DNA of 64,000 bases, taken from NCBI GenBank assembly GCA_016648135.1, contig JADDOH010010181.1, positions 1 to 64,000 of the forward strand, given 5' to 3'. A model generated the notes under the pieces. The model made no database searches and was not told the origin of the DNA. It saw only the letters and a program-made list of their open reading frames with translations. Made by a program: the position numbers and the translations under genes. Positions 53,733 to 64,000 of this stretch are shown piece by piece (position 1 is the first letter of the stretch; every line of letters begins with the position of its first letter). The DNA is from Agrypnia vestita (lineage: Eukaryota > Arthropoda > Insecta > Trichoptera > Phryganeidae).

Positions 53733-56700
53733 ATGTCCTCGAAGCGACAACTTCTTTTACTCTCATCTTCAGCGCCGCATGGATACACCTATTTGCAATA
53801 TGCTCGAAAAGATATTCAAGACCTATTTGACAGGTAATAATTGAAGTTATTTAGCGTGTTTCGCTGTCCTTTCAATAACCATATGTAGGTCCAAGATATG
53901 CACAAATTCGAAACGAATGCATTTTAATATAAAATATAATGGAATCTTCAATTAAAAGGGGTATCAATGGTTATATTATTATTTAACAATATGAACAGCT
54001 GTCTGTGCTATATATAAATTGTAGCAGACAGATAGTCAGTTCTAGTCATCCGATATTTTAAAGTGCATAAAATTTACTTTAATAATTTAGCGCTAAAAGA
54101 GTTCAGAAAAAAGTTTTTGTATCTGCATCCAGAGTTTACCTTAACTTGGAAAGATATACATATGTATTTAATTACTGCAAAACAAAGGAGAGCAACAAGA
54201 ATTCAATATTATTTAAATGCCGTGGGCGGTATAATGGATCTTTTCGAGAATAATTATCAACAATATAGCTGTGTCCTGATTTAACTCTCAAGTAAATATT
54301 GAACAAGATATTGCACTTGAAAGTTTCGAAAATTTTACCATTCTTCTTTTTTCCTGGCACTTCACCCCTATGGAGTGTTCTTACCAATAACAACTATTAT
54401 ATTGTTAACTGGGGTGCCTGTTTTTTTCCTTATTTTAGGAATTGAATCAAATTGTAAATCATTAATTCTTACTAAAAATTTCAGGAATGGTGTAAAAGAA
54501 ATCTTATTCATACCATACGCCTTGAGAGATCATGATGGTTACACAAGTAAGATAGAAAAGGTTCTTCAGGAGTGGGGTTATGGAGTAAAGGGCATCCATA
54601 CATACAATGATCCCGTGTCCGCTGTGAAGTCTGCAAAAACAATATTCATAGGCGGAGGGAATACATTCCAATTACTCAAAGGACTTTATGACAACAATTT
54701 GCTAGAACCTATTAGAAACAGGGTATTAGAAGAAGGTATTCCTTACATTGGTAGCAGTGCGGGTACGAATGTTGCAACCTTGAACATCTGCACAACAAAT
54801 GATATGCCGATAGTGCAGCCTCCTAGTTTTACCGCCTTGGGATTGGTGCCATTCAATATTAATCCACATTATATAGACCCAGTGAAAGGTGACACACATC
54901 AAGGAGAAACAAGAGAAGAACGTATTTTACAGTATCTGGAGATCCCTGGCACCGGACCGGTGCTCGGCCTTAGGGAAGGTGCCACACTAAGCGTGAACGG
55001 AAATGTGGCCATTCTTAAAGGCATAGCTACCGCTAAATTATTCTTGTCGTAAGTATTGATACCTACATACAAAGAATATACGGAGAATGAAGGAACAGAA
55101 GAGAAAAGGATATGACCATGTTTTGTAAATTTCTGTGTTTGTGTACATTTGGACCTTGCGTTCAGATGTAGAAAGCAAAGGTATTGTTACACAACTTAAA
55201 ATATGAAAAATCGTTAGCTGATAAAATTAGATGCCCATAAATGTAAAAGATGGTCTTAGAAATAATATGTACTAAAATTTAAGGAAATCTTATCCTTACT
55301 ATTCTAAATCAGCTTTAAAACTTGATTACATTTATTCAGTGGTGCATGAACACAAAATAAATATGGGAGGGGCTGGAAAGGTGTACGGAATCCACATTAT
55401 TTTAAAGATGGGGACAAATCAGTGTCCATCATGCAATTTTGTACAAATTGTTTATTTGCTAAAAATTCTATACGGTAAAACTCCGTTAATTCGAACTCCG
55501 ACATTTTAAAAATATATATGCAAGTCCCAAAATTAAAAAAAACACCATTCGCAAGTTCAGCATTATTAATGCATTTCAAGTAACATAATTAATTTTTTTT
55601 CGATGTTATAAAAAAACTAATAATTCGCGCGGCTTTTTGATGACGCACCTGTCTAGTGTTTCCATTATGTATTTCGCGGTATCTTATGGAATGTCTTAAT
55701 TTATACATATTATGTAGCGATCCCTAAAATTGGGGAACCCTGTATGCTTTCTTCAGCTGGCTGTCTTGATAAGTACAGATAGTTTTAGTTCGCGGCATTT
55801 GCGCTAATTTCTCATACTGAACGCATTTAAAATAGTTTTTCACATTTTAAAATCCCTCTTCAGTTTGATTTTTTTCTCTAATAATGTATTTATTGACAAT
55901 TGTACTGTGCTGTTGGTCTGAGCCGTAATGGAAATTAAAATCGAAGCCTTTTCCATAAATTCAAATATTTTCGATTATGGTCATCCCAAACGTGAAAAAA
56001 AATTTTTTTTGCAAGTGAGAACAGCAAATACCTAGCAATAAAAATGTCGCAATCTTTGAATTAACATAAAAAATATTGTGTTTCAAAACGATTTTTTGAA
56101 ATATGTATGTGCAAAAATACATTTTTCATAAAATTATGAAAAATTTTTCATGACTTTTTTCCTGAAATTTTGAATTAACGGCATTAGATTTTTTTTGGGT
56201 CCCTTGAATTTTGAATTAACCGGTCGGGTGCCAGAGATTTGCAGATCTGCGCTCCCTAGGCACGTATGCGAATTCAGCCTATTTTACCTGCGTTTATGGG
56301 TTTTTAAAGCTTATCATTGGTTGCATCTCAAGTTTTTTAATGAATGAACGAGTTCTATTTGTCAAGTAACCTCATAAGCCGCGCAAGCCCGACAAAAAAT
56401 CATTCCAAATGTCGTCTTCGAACTGTCCATTAATTGTGTTATTATCTGTTAAAAAAGTGCTATTTTTAAATAATGTTAAAATTAAGTATTTTTATATTCT
56501 TTGATATATTTAGAACGAAAATATTGAAATATAATAGTGTTATTGCTTCCATGGTTTTATTCGATAAACATGTGCGTACATTTCTGACAGTAAATTTCGT
56601 TACTTATTTTCATAATTAATGAACAGGTAATTATTGTACAAGTAATTATTGAAATATAAGTAATTATTGAAGTCTGTATATTGAGAAACTAGAAACTGCA

Positions 56701-57116
56701 AACTTTTAACGATTATTTTTGATTTTTCAATGAATATAACCATTACAAAAGTGTCTAAAAAACAGCACTCGTGTGCGAAATTGTGCGGCATCCGACGAGG
56801 TTCTATATACATTGCATCATACGACGAGTTAACAAGGTTCTATTGTATTATGTTAGGTTTGTAGTCTAATAATTTGACTAGGCATCGACGGGTGAAACAC
56901 AAGACAACATAAAACTGAGGCTCTTAAGAATGCAATTTTTATTCCCAGTGACCTAGCCGAAATCAGAAGAAATTACTGTAAATTCTGAATGAAATCATTA
57001 TCATTATTGAATATTATTTTTCTTATTGTTTCAGAGGACAACCTCCACAGGATTATGAAGTGGGTTCTGACTTTTCATTTTTACTACAGCCTGTACAGAA
57101 TACGCTGACAAACTAA
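53733..57116 (+). CDS. Alpha-aspartyl dipeptidase (peptidase E, family S51)
   Basis: Three exons: 53733-53833, 54485-55048, 57035-57116, joined by GT-AG introns in consistent phase, encoding 248 residues, close to the family length. The enzyme hydrolyses dipeptides with N-terminal aspartate in the cytosol. Motifs: KRQLLLLSSSAPHGYTYL (4-21), VKEILFIPYALRDHDGYT (37-54), the nucleotide-like loop IFIGGGNTFQL (87-97), the nucleophile elbow IPYIGSSAGTNVA (catalytic Ser at about 125) and FNINPHYIDP (catalytic His at about 162). The last exon adds the tail ending EVGSDFSFLLQPVQ. Without splicing, exon 2 would stop right after AKLFLS; the GTAAGT there is the donor of intron 2. The introns contain a Tigger-like MITE (55471-56225). 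There is no signal peptide. Confidence 0.94.
55471..56225. repeat. Tigger/pogo-like MITE in dipeptidase intron 2
   Basis: The left GGTAAAACTCCGTTAATTCG and right (inverted) GGTTAATTCAAAATTCAAGG ends belong to the GTAAAACCTCGTTAATTCGA family. About 755 bp, no intact ORF. Confidence 0.6.
56226..57034. other. Intron sequence, no separate feature
   Basis: Rest of dipeptidase intron 2; the acceptor TTGTTTCAG is at 57026-57034. Nothing else recognised. Confidence 0.5.
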
Positions 57117-57639
57117 AAAAGTTATCAAGTGTATGAAAATATTTTCTTTTAGTTTCTTATTCAAATGTTGACGACAAAGTTATTGAAAACAAAGTACAGT
57201 GAATTTTGATGGATTTTTATTATTTGTAAGTATACATCTAAACTGAATTAAGTTTAAATACTTTTAATATTCTATATTTATATATTATATTACAAATAAT
57301 TAATAGTAAAATTTATACAAAACAACAATATTCGGTATATAGGTACATCACAATAAAAGACATTGCGTAATCGAGAAAAAGTAATTTTTGTGCGTTATAT
57401 CTAATTTATAATGGTCCAAACATAATTTTACACTCGCTCCAGGAACCCTCGTTTCCCGCAGTTCTTTAAATGAAAAAGAAAAATTGTCCATCCAACGATG
57501 TCAATTTTAGGGGAGAAGAAAACGTCAAAAGTATTGGAAGGGGTTAAACATTATTAATTAAGAATACTAGGAAGAAGGAATAAAAATAAGTAAGAATATG
57601 ACTATATTTTTGATGTTTATAGTGTTAACTTTGTGGTTG
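57117..57639. other. 3' flank of the dipeptidase gene
   Basis: AT-rich; the 3' UTR should begin here. No certain polyadenylation signal could be chosen among several AT-rich candidates. Confidence 0.35.
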
Positions 57640-57995
57640 GACATAATTATTAACTTCAGTTAAAAACTTTGTATTAACCACTTGGAGTAACTTTACGACT
57701 ACCCGTTTCGATACCACTGTATCTTTGTCAGGACGGATGCATACTAACTATCCATTACTAATTTTAGTAAACAAATTTAATTTTTGAACGGCGGCGTGGC
57801 TAAAGTAATGTTGGGGATAATTGACAAGTAGACACCGAAATAGGGAATATATCAAGTAACAAGCTAAACTAAAATAAGTAATGGATATTTAGTATGCGTC
57901 CGTCCTGATGAAGATACAGTGATATTAAAACTGGTAGACGTAAAGTTACTCCATGTGATTAATACAAAGTTTTTAATTAATTAAAATTAATAAGA
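57640..57995. repeat. Inverted-repeat element with hammerhead-like motifs in both arms
   Basis: Arms 57657-57770 and 57875-57990 are inverted copies sharing CTTTGTATTAACCACTTGGA, ACTTTACGACTACC and GTCCTGACAAAGATAC-type motifs. The minus-strand copy at 57690 (CTGACAAA-GATAC-AGTG-GTATC-GAAAC) keeps a perfect stem; the plus copy at 57905 is decayed. Part of the same sequence is at 37041-37135. Confidence 0.6.
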
Positions 57996-58078
57996 ATACG
58001 ACTCACTGGGAAGAAAACCTGATTCAATATTGATTAAAGGTGTGTTGTATGTAGTGATGATCAAGTCGCTTTGGTTGT

Positions 58079-58445
58079 GCAGTAAAACCCCGTTGATTTA
58101 AACCCCGATAATTCGAAATTCTCCATAATTTGAATTTTTTGAAACCTAAAATGTTAATTTCATTGTAAATTAAGCTCGAGAATTTGAAAACCCTGGTAAT
58201 TCGTAATTTGAAATAATTTTTAGCCCTTAGCGTCACATAATATGAAATATTTTTTGAAATTTTACAAAATTGAAAAAATATTTCAATTTTTTCGTGAGGA
58301 CTGATTTCTTGAAATATACAGCTTTTTTCAGCAGCAGCGATTGTTGCCGAATTTTGCAATCGCATTGTGATTTTTTTACCTTTAATTTTGAATTAACTGA
58401 ATTTGTTAGGTCCCCTGAATTTCGAATTAACGAGGTTTTACTGTA
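58079..58445. repeat. Tigger/pogo-like MITE (CAGTAAAACCTCGTTAATTC ends)
   Basis: Left CAGTAAAACCCCGTTGATTT and right (inverted) CAGTAAAACCTCGTTAATTC, with GGGGACC just inside. About 367 bp. The most compact of the four copies in the window. Confidence 0.7.
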
Positions 58446-59939
58446 TCTATCTGACTTTAAGTAAAATTCTGGCATTCAGACATTTCTGCATTGAAAATCT
58501 CAAGTTCATTTCAAATTCATATTCCTACTCGACAATCACTATGTTTATTCACATAAAAACTCTCAAAAAAAAAAAAAGAAACCGTTTAATTAATTCTCCC
58601 TATTCTCAAGATAGCAATGATGCGTAACAATTATAAAAATGTTCCGTGTGTAGTTTTCTGGGATAATCTGCTGTGTATATCAGACCTCTCTGGCTGACAT
58701 TTTGGCACGGTATTACAAGCTAATACTAAACCTTAACATCGACACTTACTCGACACATCAGTCCCAGATGGAACCTGGAATGGGATCTGAAACGTCAGCC
58801 AGAGGTCAGATATACACGCGCAGAATATCCCAGGAAACTACACATAGAAAACATAACAATTGCGTCTTTACAGCTATTATGTAATGCTATACACCATGTA
58901 AAGTTTGACATTTCGTGGATGTCTCGACAACATTACTCATAGAAAAAAAATGTCCCTTATATTTTGTGTGTTACTAATAAAAAAGAACCTTATTATCCTG
59001 AGAATAGAGGATGGGGAATGAATAATATTCCCTTCTTTTATAATAATAATGCAGTCAATTCAGCAAATCCTGCCACAAAATCTAATACAAACTTAAGCAA
59101 AGCTAAATAAAATTCACAAATAATTTATTAATGAGGAGCTTATCAGTACCATTATCATTATAATATAGAAAACGAATACTTGCCAAAGAGTTTAAAAACT
59201 CCATACTACAAATGTAAATACTAATTTGAATTAATTTCATCTACTTAACATTTTATTAATATTACATAACCCCTAAAATATATTAACAGAAATTTGAATA
59301 TGATAATGTGAGAGCTAACAATATTGACAAAAGGTTTGTCTAAAGTATGCAGACACAAATTCTAATAAGATTATATTTTATATTGAATAAACCATATTTT
59401 CAAATTATTTAGGGCGAGTGCTAGTTCCATTTGTTAATTTAAAATCTTTAAAATAAAGCATTAAAAATGTAATCTTATAATATACAAAATTTGATGCCTG
59501 AGGATCTAATTTTCAACTGATATTAAAGGCCTTTGGTACAGCTTGATACAGCATCAGACAGTACGGTGAAATAAAATTCATAATAACACAAGTGCACGGT
59601 GATGATTGCAAATTCCGCGTTAGTTAGTAATGATGCGATTGCTAAACAAATATGACGTGAGGCTGCACATGCAACCCGAGAGATAGTAATCTTTATTAGA
59701 TTTATTACATATCTGCACTCAGTATTGCTCCAGATTCATTGCATCTACAGCGCTGCATCACATCCATGTAGTAATAGTTTCATTACTAACCGGTCCAGAA
59801 TTTATAATCGCACTCCTTTTGTGATATAACTTTTTATATTAGTGAAAATATTTTATATTTCAACTCAAGTTGTTATTCCTCTGCTTGATTCTAGAATAAA
59901 TTCAGAATGGCAATGCATTCTTCCAAATTCATTAGGAGG
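58446..59939. other. No gene seen
   Basis: AT-rich spacer between the MITE and the third gene. The palindromic arrangement CTGACATTTTGGC / CTGAAACGTCAGCCAGAGGTC near 58690-58810 may be part of another foldback repeat. Confidence 0.35.
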
Positions 59940-60009
59940 TTATTTCTCAAATTTGTTTTCTGGAAAATGTTGATAGGTGGGTTGACTTCCCTTACGGTGG
60001 GCTTTGATG

Positions 60010-61132
60010 TCAAGAAGACTTCTGCAATAATTTTTGAGCCATTTCAAAAAGTTGTGGATCTGGTGGATGAATCTCATGTCCGCATTCATTAATGGGAAGG
60101 TTGCAGAGATGTCTGCGCAGCGCCAAGTCCTGGCGAGCACACAGTGCTCTTGTGAATCCATTTCCTGTACCAAAAAGGGATAGTCGTTGTTTTTTTCTCC
60201 TTTCCATAGCAACCTGTTGAGTGAAATAAATTGTGTCTTATGATTGTTATATTTTGGCAAAATATAAAATAAATTACGAGAGTCTGAATAAAAGACAGAG
60301 TGGTAATGGTGATATAACATAGGTGATAGGAATAGAAAAATCCATGTTGCTATTTCAAAGGTAGAAGTAGAAAATGTCTACTGTATTAGAGATATCCTCA
60401 CCCAGAAGATACATATCTCATAAGATTCTTGACGGAGATTCCTGTGCGAGGAAATGTAGAAGTAAGATGAGTTCCCGCAGGCAGAACAAATATGTCTAAG
60501 GATCTTAAAATGTTTTCATCACCATTCCAATCTGCTTCACTGTGTAAAACCATACACTTTATATTTTTTAACCAACAACATTCATCCACCAAACCAAGCT
60601 GGCTTATTTTTGGTTTAGTTTAGTGGAATAAGGCTGTAACTCGCGACTGTAATCACTAAGCCCGTACTTTAACTAATAGACCAACAAGCTACTCTAATGA
60701 TATTATATGACGGTATAATATTAAATAAGGATAGATAATATTTAAAAAATATAGTATATAAATTGCACTTGGTACACATGTGTTAAATTGGCATGAGCAC
60801 ACTAATATAGTATAAGATAAATACCTGTATAGAAGCTACTGGGTGGGTAGGTTTGAAAACTGGGGCTTTGGGTTTTGTCTCAACCTGCTTCTTCTCATCT
60901 TCCACTTTGATATCTGCCACTTTGCTATTGAATATTTCATTGATCATTTCATCTCCAGCCATATAGACAGACACACCGATGCGGGCCAATATCTTCTGTG
61001 GCTGCCAATACTGACGGGCTCTGGTTTGCTCCTTACTGGAGTCATTTTTATCTGCAGAACCGTCTTTGTCCTTTTTGCCACGAACTTCTGCAACTAAACT
61101 CGCCCAATCCACTCCTAAGGCGTCACCCAAGC
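60010..61132 (-). CDS. Unrecognised protein, 3' part of a multi-exon gene
   Basis: At least three exons on the minus strand. Exon A (61132-60825) has CATTTCAG before and GTATTT after it and reads LGDALGVDWASLVAEVRGKK, an acidic/Lys linker, RARQYWQPQKILARIGVSVY, then KPKAPVFKPTHPVASIQ. Exon B (60556 to about 60402) starts CMVLHSEADWNGDENILRS and continues FVLPAGTHLTSTFPRTGISV to NLMRYVSSG. Exon C starts after CTCAACAG at 60215 and ends at 60010 (frame ...RLSLFGTGNGFTRALCARQD...ending AQKLLQKSS) or, in another phase, at 59940. The B-C phase fits the first choice if a GTATCT donor is used (after NLMRY), or the second with GTGAGG. Exon A needs one base from an upstream exon that lies beyond 64000. 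I do not recognise the family. There are no membrane segments. Confidence 0.6.
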
Positions 61133-61185
61133 CTGAAATGATAACACATCGAATTATTGATTTTTTAAAGCTAAATTGTTTATAA

Positions 61186-61683
61186 GGGGCCATTCAAGTA
61201 TTACGTAAGCAGAATTTTAGTAATTTTAAAACCCCCCCTTCCCCTTGTCAGCAAAAGTAAGCAAAGCTCTTACTCCCTCTCCTATGCTTACGTAATCATT
61301 TGTATTTATTTTTACTTGGTATTTATATTTTGTATACAAGTAGGGTTGCCATATTATGTATTTAAATCATAAATTAAAAAAAAAAAAAGATGAAAAATAT
61401 GAACAACGTGTGCAGTAATTTCACTACTTCGGTTCTTTCTAACGTAACCATAAAATATCGCGTGATTATTTTGGGGAATCTGTGAATCGGGGAATGACAA
61501 GTAGGGTTGCCATATGTGTTCAAATCAGAATCTACCAAATTGTGCTGAAAAATCAGAAAAAGTAAATGAATGTTGCTGACGTAATCATCATCCAGACCCC
61601 CCGTCCCCCATGTCATCAAAAATAAGCAAAGCAAAGACTCCCCCACCCCCCATTGCTGCTTACGTAAATACTTGAATGACCCC
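61186..61683. mobile_element. MITE, GGGGYCATTCAAGTATTACGTAAGC ends, TAA duplication
   Basis: A 498-bp element with inverted ends GGGGCCATTCAAGTATTACG and (inverted) GGGGTCATTCAAGTATTTAC, flanked by TAA at 61183-61185 and 61684-61686. The internal word GTAGGGTTGCCATAT occurs twice (61344, 61502). It lies in the intron upstream of exon A of the third gene. Noncoding. Confidence 0.72.
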
Positions 61684-62750
61684 TAACACAATAAATAAAT
61701 AATGCTTGTTCTACCAGAGGGGCCGTAGATGTTTATATTACTAGAAAAATATTTCCAAAACAATAAACTAGGTACAGTAAAAGCTCTTTAATACGAAATT
61801 CAGGGGACCGAAATTCAACAAAAAAATTCGAATTACGGAAGTAGAATTAGTAGGAAGTTTGTAAACCATCAACACACTTTCTAAACATTTCCAAGTGTAC
61901 AAACAAATGCATTTTTTAATATGTATATTCAAACATATTTATTTGGCTAATGTTGCATTCATTTTTGTCAGTTGTTTCAATAAAATTAAAATAAATTACA
62001 TTGATATGTGATCTTGAGCCATCAATTCAATTTTAAAACAGAAAAAATGAAAACAGCAAATATTGTACATCACTTCTCAGCGCTTTTCAATTTTGGCGCG
62101 ATTTTTTAGAATTGTTGAAACAGTCGAATTGGCGATATCATATTTTTTCGCAATCTATTAATCGCCGTTATTCTTAATTTTCCTGTCCACATCTTTAATC
62201 AAATCCATTTTCATAGAAATAGTTAAAGTTTTGTACGCGCTGCGAACTAACGCTATTATAATTTGAAACGAAACACTAAGTAAAAATAAAATGCGAAAAT
62301 AACTAAAATCTAACACGTGAACGTAATAAAATATCTAATATTCTTCACACTTATCAAATAACACAAAATATATTAAAATCGTAAATGAAGAGACTAAGAT
62401 ATCGAAAGTTTTCACGGAAATTACAGATATAAAGGCACAAAAAAGTCAATGCTGCAATGTTTTCACGCGATATATTTTCAATTCGAATAAAACACGAAGA
62501 TGTAACAATTTAAGGGTACGCGCGCACTAGCGTTTTTTCGCCGCGCGGCGAAAAAACGCTGCGGCATAATGTCGCACCGCAGTGTTGTGACAAAGGGTTT
62601 TGAATCGTAGTGCGCGCACTTAGCGGCAAAATAACGCAAAATGTTACAACTTTCTTGCGGCGCGGCGGTCATCGGCAAAAAAACGCATCTTTTTCGACGC
62701 GCACTACGCGCTGTTTCGCTGTACCATATAATATTTTATGTGAAAGAACA

Positions 62751-62888
62751 ATGGCCACAAGCAATAATTCTGCTGATCTGGATGAAGATTTTAATATTGA
62801 AATGCTAATTAGGAAAGTTGAGAGAAGACCACCATTGTACGATATTAATCCAAAAGAATATAGTGACAGAAATATTAAACATTTCTGA
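62751..62888 (+). pseudogene. MADF-domain protein fragment carried by the Harbinger element
   Basis: 45 codons: MATSNNSADLDEDFNIEMLI then RKVERRPPLYDINPKEYSDR and a stop after NIKHF. LI-x-x-VE-x-x-P-x-LYD-x-x-x-x-EYSDRN is the first half of a MADF (Myb/SANT-like) DNA-binding domain. Harbinger elements typically encode such a protein besides the DDE transposase. It stops where the conserved Trp helix should begin, so it is truncated by internal deletion. The ATG start follows the left subterminal repeats by about 30 bases. Confidence 0.65.
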
Positions 62889-63048
62889 ATGGAGTATTTT
62901 TATATGTGATAGAAGGTCCAACTAGTTTTAAAAATTCATAAAAACATTTTTTATTCATTCTATAATATTGGAAGAATTTTTCGGGGTAATCGTTAAGTTC
63001 ACCAAATATTTTAAAGAACTGCCCGTTGTTCAAATGATCAGCGGCATT

Positions 63049-63258
63049 ATGACGCAGTGCGCGCGCCTGCTGTTTTCGCCGCGCGTCAAAATGTCGCAGT
63101 GCGCGCGCCTGCCGTTTACGCCGCGAGTCAAAATGTCGCAGTGCGTGCGCCTACTGTTTACGCCGCGAGTCAAAATGTCGCAGTGCGCGCGCCTGCCGTT
63201 TACGCCGCGAGTCAAAATGTCGCAGTACGTGCGCCTACTGTTTACGCCGCGAGTCAAA
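63049..63258. repeat. 42-bp tandem repeats, 5 units, subterminal in the Harbinger element
   Basis: Units contain GTCGCAGTGCGCGCGCCTGC and GTTTACGCCGCGAGTCAAAA and alternate between two variants (CCTGCCG/GCGCG and CCTACTG/GCGTG). 42 is divisible by three, so all frames stay open on both strands; that is a by-product and not a gene. Confidence 0.88.
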
Positions 63259-63314
63259 ATGTCGCAGGTTTTTTTGCCGCGCGGCGAAAAAGCGCTAGTG
63301 CGCGCGTACCCTAA

Positions 63315-63890
63315 AACTCCAAAACCGGCGACAAAATTTCAACTAATCTCGTCTTTTGGCGAGATATCGTAAAACATCTTTACCCTGCGCCACAGTATAG
63401 TAAAGCATACAGTATTATATCTTCATACAAACAGCCGAAACGACACCCTTCGAAATCTCGGTATACTTCAGACTGCTCAGCCGCCGCAGGGCTGCAGTAA
63501 CGTGCGGGCGCAAGCAGTGTGAGACGCTCCCACGCATACATTTAGGTCAATTTATGGCACCCCAAACCATAAAGAGTCAGTCAATGAGCAGCCCTGGTGC
63601 GTGTTTAACCAAGTTTAAGTACCAAGCGGCCGTAGGTATTTATTTCAAGGACACTGCCAAGATAACATACTGTATGTATTTATTATACTGTGCCTGCGCG
63701 CTGCCGTCGGCCGGTCGGGGATATTTTATGACTTTTATTACTGTCATATAGATCATCAAAGGCCTGTGAGGGCCCTGAGCGGTCATTCCCTCAGCGTAGG
63801 TATAAAAAACACTAGCAAATGGTTAGCAAATGTTAACATTTACATAAATGACTTCGTGTCAAATTTCATAATTTTCTCTGAAATTTTTTT
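63315..63890. other. Unassigned DNA within the Tigger-like element
   Basis: A GC-richer stretch (63460-63780) with no recognisable translation; it may be a further insertion between the Harbinger element and the right part of the Tigger-like element. Confidence 0.35.
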
Positions 63891-64000
63891 CGTATTTGGA
63901 ATTAGCCATTTTTTCGAATTATAGGAAGCATTTTGTATGAAAATTCATTTGAGGGGGATAAAATATGATTAAATTTTTCGAATTATACCGAATTTCGAAT

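Larger units (their letters stand above)
62514..63311 (+). mobile_element. PIF/Harbinger-like element, non-autonomous
   Basis: A 798-bp element with about 44-bp inverted ends (GGGTACGCGCGCACTAGCG then TTTTCGCCGCGCGGC, mirrored at the right end), flanked by TAA on both sides (62511-62513 and 63312-63314). A 3-bp TWA duplication is the Harbinger mark. It holds the start of a MADF-like protein gene and GC-rich subterminal repeats at both ends. There is no transposase, so it would depend on another copy. Confidence 0.75.
61775..64000 (-). mobile_element. Tigger/pogo-like transposon, right end outside the window
   Basis: Starts after TA with CAGTAAAAGCTCTTTAATAC and then GGGGACCGAAATTCAA, the terminus of the family at 58079. 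At the window edge TTCGAATTATACCGAATTTC looks like the approach to the opposite terminus. Inside on the minus strand (62214 to about 62085) is a broken transposase N-terminus: MKMDLIKDVDRKIKN, stop codons, then IAKKYDIANSTVSTILKNRA, the CENP-B/pogo-type helix-turn-helix. A Harbinger-like element is nested at 62514-63311. Confidence 0.65.

Noticed and set aside
54063..54284. Separate gene inside dipeptidase intron 1 (MHKIYFNNLALKEFRKKFLY...)
   Set aside because: No recognised family, no splice partners, AT-rich; possibly a transposon relic. Not strong enough to call.
43277..57116. Bacterial transfer of the Maf and PepE-like genes
   Set aside because: Both have several GT-AG introns with conserved phases and both families are known in animals, so vertical inheritance is the simpler reading.
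62968..63372. A repeat protein (MSQCARLPFTPRVK repeats) or its antisense counterpart
   Set aside because: The 42-bp subterminal repeats keep every frame open on both strands; the composition is that of binding-site repeats and there is no start context.

Overview
This is eukaryotic nuclear DNA from an insect, most likely a moth or butterfly. The reasons are AT-rich intergenic DNA, genes split by GT-AG introns, frequent AGGTACCTA-type words (for example 38130-38190), tRNA-derived SINEs, and a dispersed repeat starting ACTAGCTTACCCGCGCGGCT at 18937 that I associate with Lepidoptera. The order is an inference; that it is a repeat-rich arthropod genome is much firmer. No bacterial or plasmid features are present.

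Left half (1-43 kb): I recognise no host gene. The dominant object is a nearly complete DIRS-type tyrosine-recombinase retrotransposon on the minus strand (about 2837-7537) with inverted terminal repeats, an internal complementary region, a gag-like ORF, RT/RNase H and a tyrosine recombinase; its RT/RNase H frame is broken by a 112-bp tandem duplication. After it come a hairpin-rich segment (8163-8462), a tandem array of about 140 bp x 8 (8750-9895), a tRNA-derived SINE (10.6 kb), a half tRNA-Lys (11.36 kb), many foldback MITEs, two pogo-like DNA elements with TA target duplications (19325-20589 and 40703-41391), and 3' fragments of several non-LTR retrotransposons. A solo LTR sits at 26365-26933. 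A 244-bp tandem array with alternating repeat types (33872-35615) lies inside the loop of a foldback element.

Right half (43-64 kb): three host genes. (1) A four-exon Maf-type nucleoside triphosphate pyrophosphatase on the minus strand (43277-48353). (2) A three-exon alpha-aspartyl dipeptidase (peptidase S51, PepE-like) on the plus strand (53733-57116). (3) The 3' exons of an unrecognised gene on the minus strand (60010-61132), whose 5' part must lie beyond the window. A small HTH gene or pseudogene of transposon origin is at 52858-53197. The introns and spacers hold LINE, LTR, Tigger-like and Harbinger-like insertions. At the right edge a Tigger/pogo-like element (from 61775) contains a nested PIF/Harbinger-like element (62514-63311) that still carries the start of a MADF-domain protein.

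Maf (house-cleaning of non-canonical nucleotides) and alpha-aspartyl dipeptidase (terminal peptide degradation) are independent housekeeping enzymes; nothing suggests they form a unit. The most unusual structures are the higher-order 244-bp array, the DIRS element with its duplication, the nested Harbinger with 42-bp subterminal repeats, and a family of hammerhead-like hairpins.
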